Under the pieces are notes generated by a model. That model was not told the origin of the DNA. It was given only the letters and a program-made list of their open reading frames with translations, and made no database searches. Below are positions 1-4,766 of a stretch of DNA of 6,169 bases, piece by piece (within the stretch, counting starts at the first letter, position 1; every line of letters starts with the position of its first letter). The stretch lies in NCBI GenBank assembly GCA_017457465.1, contig JAFTHJ010000082.1, positions 1 through 6,169 of the forward strand, read 5' to 3'. This DNA is from Clostridia bacterium. GTDB taxonomy: Bacteria > Bacillota > Clostridia > Oscillospirales > CAG-272. A program made the position numbers and the translations under genes.

Positions 1-187
1 AAGCGGTGTCTCTCTCGGGCTTGGTTATCTCCCCTTGAAGAGCCGTCTGCTGTACCTCATATTCAAGAAGCTTCTTCTGAAGCTCGGCATCCGAAGTGTA
101 GGCATTCTTCGCCTCCTCGAGCTTTTTAAGTCTTTCGTCTTCCTTGAGCGCCAAACCGAGCGCTGCCGCAAGTTCCATAATTTCCAT
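1..187 (-). CDS. YlbF/YmcA-family protein, N-terminal 62 residues (partial)
   Basis: This gene is cut by the left edge of the window, so only its first 62 codons are visible. The translation starts MEIMELAAALGLALKEDERL and continues as a charged, Ala/Leu/Lys/Glu-rich helical sequence (KKLEEAKNAY, LQKKLLEYEVQQ). That is typical of the N-terminal helix of YlbF/YmcA (Com_YlbF) proteins, which are usually about 110-150 residues. In Bacillus these proteins form a complex that affects RNase Y-dependent mRNA turnover, competence, sporulation and biofilm formation; that role is family knowledge, not shown here. The ATG at 187 is chosen because AAAGGA at 197-202 sits 9 nt upstream; a second in-frame ATG at 178 is less well placed. 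The gene lies 27 nt after the miaB stop with no terminator between, so it is probably cotranscribed with miaB. In clostridia the next gene is often mutS, which cannot be checked here. Confidence 0.8.
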   Translation of the reverse strand, partial: MEIMELAAALGLALKEDERLKKLEEAKNAYTSDAELQKKLLEYEVQQTALQGEITKPERDTA

Positions 188-214
188 TTTTCTTTATCCT
201 TTCAATTCTGTTTT

Positions 215-1645
215 TTATCTTATTATTTTTCCGTAAAGCGCGAAAGTATCCGCCCTTTCGATATATATGTTTAAAAATTTTCCCGAATCGGCATCCTCAC
301 CGTCAAAGAAAACTATCTTGTTTCCTTCGGTTCTGCCGCTGAACACCTCGGAATTGTTCTTGCTCCGTCCGTCGCAAAGCACTCGGAGTGTCTTGCCCTC
401 AAGGGGCTTGTTCTTCTCAAGAGAGATAGCGTTCTGCGTTGCAAGAAGCCGCTCAAATCTCGCGCTCTTGACGGTATCGGGTACCTGCTCCTCGCGCTCC
501 GCCGCGGGTGTTCCCTTTCTCGGCGAGTAGATAAATGAGTATATCATATCAAATTTAGCGCGTTCGAGAGCCGAGAGAGTGTCCTCAAAATCCGACTCGC
601 TCTCGCCCGGAAATCCTACCATTATATCCGAGGTTATTACCGCGTCGGGCATTTTTTCTCTTATATAATCGACTGTCGAGATATATTTTTCAAAGGTATA
701 TCGGCGGTTCATCTCGCGAAGCACCTTGTCGCTTCCCGCCTGCATCGGCAGGTGAAAATGCCTTGCTATGTGCTTTCCGCGCGACATAACATCAATAAGC
801 TTATGAGTCGCGTCCTTCGGGTGGCTCGTCATAAAGTGGAGCATATAATCTCCCTCTATCGTGTCCAGTTGTTCAAGGAGGTCGGCAAAATCGTAATCGT
901 ATCCGCTATCCTTACCGTAAGAATTCACATTCTGGCCCAGCAGGGTTATGTCTTTATATCCGTTCGCCACAAGCTCTGCAACCTCGGCATATACCGCCTC
1001 ACGAGTTCGGCTTCTCTCACGACCTCTGACATATGGCACGATACAGTAGGAGCAGAAATTGTTGCAGCCGTACATAACCGACACCCAAGCCCTCACTCCG
1101 TCTCCTCGCTTTATCGGAACACCCTCGGCAACGAGATATTCGCTTTCCTCCGGACAATATATTCTCCGTCCACGCTCAATACGCTCGGCAATAAGCTGGG
1201 GAAGACGGTGGATAGACGAGGTTCCGAAAACAAAATCAACATAGGGGTAGCTATGCTTTATCTCGTTCACGCGATGCTCCTGTGTGACCATACATCCGCA
1301 AACGGCGATTATAAGCTCGGGATTTTTGTTTTTGAGGTGCTTATACTGCCCTATCACCGAGAGTGCCTTTTGCTCGGCGTGTTCACGTATCGCGCAGGTA
1401 TTTACGACGATAAGCGACGCCTCCGCGGACACACTTGTTACCTCGTATCCCATAGCCTCTGCCATTCCCGCGATTTTCTCGCTGTCCGCCTCGTTTTGCT
1501 GACAACCGAAGGTCATCACGAAAGCCCGTTTACGCGCTCCGTGAGTCTCGGCATATTTATCATTTTCTTTTTTTATTTTTTCAACATACTCATACTGCTT
1601 CCGCATCTCGTAGGGCGGCAATATGTTATTTCTCTTTTCTGCCAA
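215..1645 (-). CDS. miaB: tRNA-2-methylthio-N6-dimethylallyladenosine synthase MiaB
   Basis: MiaB is a radical-SAM methylthiotransferase that converts i6A37 to ms2i6A37 in tRNAs reading UNN codons, using two [4Fe-4S] clusters and S-adenosylmethionine. It acts in the cytoplasm. With the start chosen here the protein has 476 residues. An N-terminal UPF0004 domain (about 42-145) carries the three cluster cysteines C48 (MTFGCQQNEADSE), C84 (NTCAIREHAEQK) and C118 (CGCM). The radical-SAM core (about 180-395) has the CxxxCxxC motif at C194, C198 and C201 (YGCNNFCSYCIVPYVRGRE). A TRAM RNA-binding domain forms the C-terminus (from about 412). The start is the TTG at 1645, which has AAAGGAG 10 nt upstream. 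The open frame extends to another TTG at 1696, but that codon lies only about 8 nt after the predicted transcription start and has no ribosome binding site. MiaB is first in its transcript, ahead of the YlbF-family gene. Confidence 0.96.
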   Translation of the reverse strand: MAEKRNNILPPYEMRKQYEYVEKIKKENDKYAETHGARKRAFVMTFGCQQNEADSEKIAGMAEAMGYEVTSVSAEASLIVVNTCAIREHAEQKALSVIGQYKHLKNKNPELIIAVCGCMVTQEHRVNEIKHSYPYVDFVFGTSSIHRLPQLIAERIERGRRIYCPEESEYLVAEGVPIKRGDGVRAWVSVMYGCNNFCSYCIVPYVRGRERSRTREAVYAEVAELVANGYKDITLLGQNVNSYGKDSGYDYDFADLLEQLDTIEGDYMLHFMTSHPKDATHKLIDVMSRGKHIARHFHLPMQAGSDKVLREMNRRYTFEKYISTVDYIREKMPDAVITSDIMVGFPGESESDFEDTLSALERAKFDMIYSFIYSPRKGTPAAEREEQVPDTVKSARFERLLATQNAISLEKNKPLEGKTLRVLCDGRSKNNSEVFSGRTEGNKIVFFDGEDADSGKFLNIYIERADTFALYGKIIR

Positions 1646-1655
1646 AATAACGGTT

Positions 1656-1662
1656 CTCCTTT
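1656..1662 (-). promoter_or_regulatory. miaB ribosome binding site deciding a TTG start
   Basis: AAAGGAG on the minus strand lies 10 nt upstream of the TTG at 1645-1643. It is the only good Shine-Dalgarno site near the 5' end of the miaB frame. The upstream TTG at 1696 has none, and the first in-frame ATG (at 1606) also lacks one. Confidence 0.75.
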
Positions 1663-1698
1663 CGTCGGTGCGCCGAAAAGCGCCGAAAGCCGACAAAA
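1660..1698 (-). promoter_or_regulatory. Hairpin in the miaB 5' leader
   Basis: In the predicted leader RNA, bases 1698-1690 pair with 1668-1660 in a 9-bp stem (one G-U pair, with core GTCGG/CCGAC). An inner 4-bp GCGC/GCGC stem is formed by 1683-1680 and 1673-1670 around the loop TTTTCG. The 3' arm ends in the AAA of the AAAGGAG ribosome binding site, so folding would touch its edge. The leader also holds two copies of TTTCGGCGC 10 nt apart. There is no T-tract, so it is not an intrinsic terminator. Whether it regulates anything is inference. Confidence 0.45.
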
Positions 1699-1710
1699 TC
1701 TCAATATATT

Positions 1711-1739
1711 ATTATAATACAAATATAGAATTTTGTCAA
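1711..1739 (-). promoter_or_regulatory. Sigma-A promoter of miaB
   Basis: The minus strand has TTGACA at 1739-1734 and TATAAT at 1716-1711, both exact consensus, with an ideal 17-nt spacer. Transcription would begin near 1704 and give a leader of about 58 nt before the TTG start of miaB. It lies between the unit 2 terminator and miaB, which supports miaB being transcribed independently. Confidence 0.9.
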
Positions 1740-1792
1740 GTTCTAATATCCGGTTGGGAAACATTGTTTTTGCATAATTTGATGAAAAACAG

Positions 1793-1826
1793 CAAAATGC
1801 CCGACGGATAACCATCGGGCGTTTTG
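1793..1826 (-). terminator. Intrinsic terminator after the PHP-domain gene
   Basis: Bases 1793-1804 pair with 1815-1826 in a 12-bp stem containing one G/T wobble, with core GCCCGA/TCGGGC. The 10-nt loop can close two further G-C pairs. The stem is flanked by AAAA on one side and TTTT on the other, so it could work in both directions. It begins 19 nt after the stop of the PHP gene and separates unit 2 from the miaB promoter. No plus-strand gene needs it. Confidence 0.88.
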
Positions 1827-1845
1827 AAAATAACAGTATTTAATT

Positions 1846-2556
1846 TCAATATCCGTAAGGAAAGACTATGCTTCCCGCGATATCAAAGAGGTAATCGTGA
1901 GATTTGAGTATCTCGGCGATGTCGTAAGAGCTTTCGGGCTTTTCCTTCGAGCGCATCATGCAAAGTCCGTGGTCGCCCGGGTCGTGATAGTCGGTTCCGC
2001 CGCTCACCGTCAGGCGGTTATCCCTTGCGTATCTCGCTGCGACCGCGACCTTTGAGTTATGCACGGGGTGGCAATTGAAGGTCTCGACGCCGTCTATCGA
2101 ATCGAGCGGGGCGAGTACCATATTCCTTCTGAACGGGTGCGCCTGAAGAATGATATTTTTATCGTTCTTAAATCCACTGTAAAACTCGGAAAGCCCCTTG
2201 TCTATATACGGAATTATCTTTTCGATATCCGACGGCTCAACTCCGTAAACGAGATAATCGTTATCGTTCTCACAAAAACGCACCTCTACTCCGAGTATCA
2301 CGTGAACTCCGAAGCGCTTTCCCGCTTCGAGCGCTCGGTAATAATCGTTCAGATACTCCTCTGCGCGTGTTTCCTCGCTCTTGACGAGCCAGTCGGGATT
2401 GAGGTGGTTTGTGACTACGACACAGTTCGCTCCCGCCTCTGAATACCTCTCGACCATCTCCTCGGGCGATATCTTTCCGCAACGGCTCACGGGGCTTGTG
2501 TGCGCGTGAAGCTCTGTTCTGAATTTATATTCGTTCAAAATATTGGTTATATCCAT
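1846..2556 (-). CDS. PHP-domain metal-dependent hydrolase (phosphoesterase-like)
   Basis: This 236-residue protein has the layout of a single PHP domain, a TIM-barrel-like fold that binds two or three metal ions and usually cleaves phosphoester bonds. Candidate metal ligands in order are H17 and H19 (ELHAHTS), H51 (VVVTNHL), E91 (LGVEVRF), H140 (QAHPFR), H163 and H166 (NCHPVH), D189 and H191 (GGTDYHD). Two motifs depart from the common PHP pattern: the first lacks the Asp of SDG and reads SPVSRCG, and the second is TNH instead of TDH. The length fits a stand-alone PHP protein and not DNA polymerase III or histidinol phosphatase with extra domains. There is no signal peptide, so it is probably cytoplasmic. 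The ATG at 2556 has GGAGG at 2565-2569, 8 nt upstream. It is the last gene of unit 2, 33 nt after fumC. The substrate cannot be told; a nucleotide or sugar phosphate is possible. Confidence 0.85.
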   Translation of the reverse strand: MDITNILNEYKFRTELHAHTSPVSRCGKISPEEMVERYSEAGANCVVVTNHLNPDWLVKSEETRAEEYLNDYYRALEAGKRFGVHVILGVEVRFCENDNDYLVYGVEPSDIEKIIPYIDKGLSEFYSGFKNDKNIILQAHPFRRNMVLAPLDSIDGVETFNCHPVHNSKVAVAARYARDNRLTVSGGTDYHDPGDHGLCMMRSKEKPESSYDIAEILKSHDYLFDIAGSIVFPYGY

Positions 2557-2589
2557 TTTAGTTTCCTCCGTTTTATCACAGCCCTCAAG

Positions 2590-3966
2590 TCAGACCATTT
2601 CCTCGGGCTTGAAAATCTCGTCAAATTTCTCGGCATTAAGGAAGCCAAGAGAGAGACAAGCCTCCTTCAGGCTTATATTATTTTCATAGGCGAATTTCGC
2701 CGTTTTTGCCGCGTTTTCGTATCCGATATAGGGATTCAGAGCGGTTACGAGCATAAGAGAGTTATGAAGATTATAGCTCATTTTTTCTCTGTCCGCCACG
2801 ATACCGCAGACGCAATTATCGCAGAACGAGCTTATAGAATCGGCGAGAAGTCTTACCGACTGCAGGAAATTATAAGCGCAAACGGGCATAAATACATTCA
2901 GCTCAAAATTGCCCTGCGACGCCGCCATTCCGACCGAAACATCATTTCCCATAACCTGCACCGCGACCATAGTGACCGCCTCGCACTGCGTGGGATTGAC
3001 CTTTCCCGGCATAATCGACGAGCCCGGCTCGTTTTCGGGAATGCGTATCTCGCCAAGACCGTTTCTGGGCCCCGAAGCGAGCCAGCGAATATCATTAGCT
3101 ATCTTCATCATATCCGCCGCGAGTGCTTTCAGCGCACCGTGAGCAAAAACAAGCTCATCACGCGATGTCAGGGCGTGAAATTTATTCTCGGCTGTGACAA
3201 ACGGCTTACCCGTAATTTGGGAAATCTCCTCTGCCACCGCCGCATCGAATCCCGCGGGGGCGTTGAGCCCTGTTCCGACCGCGGTTCCGCCGAGCGCAAG
3301 TTCGTAAAGCTCCGAGACAGACTCGGCTATCATTTTTCTGTCGCGTTCAAGAGAGGAGCGCCAACCCGATATCTCCTGCGAGAATTTTATCGGCGTCGCG
3401 TCCTGAAGATGTGTTCTTCCGCTTTTGACCACTCCCTCATTCTCTGCCTCAAGCTTCAAAAACGCTGCTATCAGTCTGTCAAGCGCGGGTAGAAGTCTAT
3501 CCTCTGTAGATAGCACCGCGCTGATATGCATTGCCGTTGGAAATGTGTCGTTTGAGGACTGCGACATATTTATATCATCGTTGGGGTGAAGCAGACGCTT
3601 CCCCGCAATCTCATTTGCTCTGTTTGCTATGACCTCGTTTGCGTTCATATTCGACTGCGTTCCCGAGCCTGTCTGCCATACGACAAGCGGAAAATGCGCC
3701 TCAAGCTTACCGTCGATAATCTCCTCACAAGCCGACGATATCACAGAGAGCTTCTCCGCGGTCATCCGCTCGGGCAAAAGAGTCGCGTTTGCTCTTGCCG
3801 CCGCAAGTTTGAGGATTCCAAAAGCGTGAATTATCTCGCGAGGCATAGTCTCCTCACCGACGCCTATTCTGAAATTGTTTCTGCTTCGCTCGGTCTGCGC
3901 ACCCCAGTATTTATCCGCCTCGACGCTTACCTCGCCCATAGAGTCATGCTCTGTCCGAAATTTCAT
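2590..3966 (-). CDS. fumC: Fumarate hydratase class II (fumarase C)
   Basis: FumC interconverts fumarate and L-malate in the cytoplasm. Class II enzymes are iron-independent homotetramers of the aspartase/fumarase superfamily. The 458-residue protein is full length for the family. It opens with the typical DSMGEVSVEADKYWGAQTER segment (8-26), followed by QTGSGTQSNMNANEV (98-112) and SQSSNDTFPTAMH (135-147). GRTHLQDATP (183-192) holds the likely catalytic His186. The signature GSSIMPGKVNP (315-325) holds the mobile-loop serine, probably Ser316. These separate it from argininosuccinate lyase and adenylosuccinate lyase; aspartase is less likely given the overall match to FumC. The ATG at 3966 gives the normal N-terminus and overlaps the transferase gene by 23 nt in another frame, which suggests translational coupling. 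Its ribosome binding site is poorly spaced: GAGG 3 nt upstream, or GGAG 12 nt upstream. Many clostridia use the iron-sulfur class I fumarase, so class II is a notable choice. Confidence 0.96.
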   Translation of the reverse strand: MKFRTEHDSMGEVSVEADKYWGAQTERSRNNFRIGVGEETMPREIIHAFGILKLAAARANATLLPERMTAEKLSVISSACEEIIDGKLEAHFPLVVWQTGSGTQSNMNANEVIANRANEIAGKRLLHPNDDINMSQSSNDTFPTAMHISAVLSTEDRLLPALDRLIAAFLKLEAENEGVVKSGRTHLQDATPIKFSQEISGWRSSLERDRKMIAESVSELYELALGGTAVGTGLNAPAGFDAAVAEEISQITGKPFVTAENKFHALTSRDELVFAHGALKALAADMMKIANDIRWLASGPRNGLGEIRIPENEPGSSIMPGKVNPTQCEAVTMVAVQVMGNDVSVGMAASQGNFELNVFMPVCAYNFLQSVRLLADSISSFCDNCVCGIVADREKMSYNLHNSLMLVTALNPYIGYENAAKTAKFAYENNISLKEACLSLGFLNAEKFDEIFKPEEMV

Positions 3967-4630
3967 AAACCTCTATATCTCCGTTAGAATTTATTTTTAT
4001 CTGCTCATCACAAGCCGTACACAAGGTCATTAGATAGTCATTCCCCGCATACCGCACTTCAAATCTTGAAAAACGCACCTCACGACGCTCACTCACCTCA
4101 AAGGTATCAACACCCGAAAGTGCCTCGCCGAGTCCGTGTCCGATATATTTTGCGTAGGCTTCCTTTGATGTCCATACGAAGAAAAACGCCCTTGCCGAAT
4201 ATCCCTCGGCTTCAAGAAACGCCCTCTCGCGCTTCCCGAAAAATCTCTGTGCTATCTTTTTGATATCTCGCCCGTCAGCTATTCTCTCGATGTCTATTCC
4301 CACAGCAGAGCCGTCCGCCGAAAGAGCCGCTGCCGCAATCTGCGAGGAGTGCGAGATATTGAAGCGCAAGTTCTCATGCTCCGAAAAATACGGCTTTCCA
4401 TATTCGTCCCGCGAGATAAGAATTCTCTCCTCCGCGCCGACAAGGGTATCGGTAAGCCGCTTGAGCGCGACAAGTCCGCACAAGGACAAATCTCTTGCGC
4501 CCCTATTGCTCATTCGCTCTATTCGCGCTCTCTCGTCCTCCCCAAATGTGCGAAAGAGGTCACGCGACGCATATTCGCTTATTCCATCAACACCCATCTC
4601 AACGGGAGATAAAAGAGATATCTCTGTCAT
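3944..4630 (-). CDS. Sfp-type 4'-phosphopantetheinyl transferase
   Basis: Enzymes of this family move the 4'-phosphopantetheine arm of coenzyme A onto a serine of acyl or peptidyl carrier proteins, turning them into their active holo form. The protein has 228 residues, close to Bacillus Sfp. Visible motifs are GKPYF (78-82), NISHS (91-95), AVGIDIER (109-116) with predicted Mg-binding D113 and E115, and FVWTSKEAYAKYIGHGL (151-167) with W153, E157 and K161. It is therefore the two-half Sfp/AcpT type and not the shorter AcpS. The ATG at 4630 is chosen because GGAGG lies 4 nt upstream. The frame reaches a TTG at 4651, but that sits almost on the predicted transcription start and has no ribosome binding site. 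It is the first gene of unit 2, and its 3' end overlaps fumC by 23 nt. No carrier protein, polyketide or nonribosomal peptide gene is in view, so its partner is unknown. Confidence 0.93.
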   Translation of the reverse strand: MTEISLLSPVEMGVDGISEYASRDLFRTFGEDERARIERMSNRGARDLSLCGLVALKRLTDTLVGAEERILISRDEYGKPYFSEHENLRFNISHSSQIAAAALSADGSAVGIDIERIADGRDIKKIAQRFFGKRERAFLEAEGYSARAFFFVWTSKEAYAKYIGHGLGEALSGVDTFEVSERREVRFSRFEVRYAGNDYLMTLCTACDEQIKINSNGDIEVYEISDRA

Positions 4631-4634
4631 ATAG

Positions 4635-4639
4635 CCTCC
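4635..4639 (-). promoter_or_regulatory. Ribosome binding site of the phosphopantetheinyl transferase
   Basis: GGAGG on the minus strand lies 4 nt upstream of the ATG at 4630-4628. The spacing is short but usable, and the site lies inside the longer frame that would begin at TTG 4651. This favours the ATG as the start. Confidence 0.7.
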
Positions 4640-4660
4640 GACAAAAATCAATTACGATAT

Positions 4661-4689
4661 ATTATACATCATTCCGAGCTTTTTTTCAA
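4661..4689 (-). promoter_or_regulatory. Sigma-A promoter of the transferase-fumC-PHP operon
   Basis: The minus strand has TTGAAA at 4689-4684 and TATAAT at 4666-4661, separated by exactly 17 nt. Transcription would start near 4654, leaving a leader of about 24 nt before the ATG at 4630 that includes GGAGG. The promoter lies just downstream of the MBL-gene terminator, as expected for the head of a new unit. Confidence 0.85.
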
Positions 4690-4724
4690 TAACATATAAA
4701 AATATTTCCGCAATTATTGAAAAA
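4682..4724. repeat. 11-bp inverted repeat around the unit 2 promoter
   Basis: TTTTTCAATAA at 4682-4692 and its exact reverse complement TTATTGAAAAA at 4714-4724 are separated by 21 nt. The first arm covers the -35 box of the unit 2 promoter. The second arm coincides with the T-tract of the preceding terminator. It may be a protein-binding site or a chance product of AT-rich DNA; the sequence alone cannot decide. Confidence 0.4.
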
Positions 4725-4753
4725 GGGGCTATCGTATTTAGCGACAGCCCCTT
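4723..4753 (-). terminator. Intrinsic terminator after the MBL-fold gene
   Basis: On the minus strand, bases 4753-4742 pair with 4734-4723 in a 12-bp stem (AAGGGGCTGTCG against CGATAGCCCCTT, one G-U pair) with a 7-nt loop. A run of five T follows. The hairpin begins 13 nt after the MBL stop codon. The G-U pair would be an A-C mismatch in the opposite transcript, so it fits minus-strand termination best. Confidence 0.92.
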
Positions 4754-4766
4754 AACTTATTTAATT

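Noticed and set aside
752..1717. Plus-strand open frame of 321 codons opposite miaB
   Set aside because: It mirrors the clearly conserved miaB gene, has no family motif, and its product is a low-complexity mix typical of antisense frames.
1765..1791. Short inverted repeat TGTTTTT/AAAAACA upstream of the miaB promoter
   Set aside because: The arms are only 7 bp of simple A/T-rich sequence with a 13-nt spacer, easily expected by chance next to a terminator.
2500..3492. Plus-strand open frame of 330 codons opposite fumC
   Set aside because: It lies antisense to fumC, is rich in Arg, His and Ile without any domain, and has no convincing ribosome binding site.
3944..3947. ATGA stop/start overlap at the end of the transferase gene
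   Set aside because: The ATG in this overlap is not in the fumC frame; the fumC frame begins at 3966 and gives the normal N-terminus.
4631..4651. TTG 4651 as the start of the phosphopantetheinyl transferase
   Set aside because: It lies about 3 nt from the predicted transcription start with no ribosome binding site, while ATG 4630 has GGAGG just upstream.
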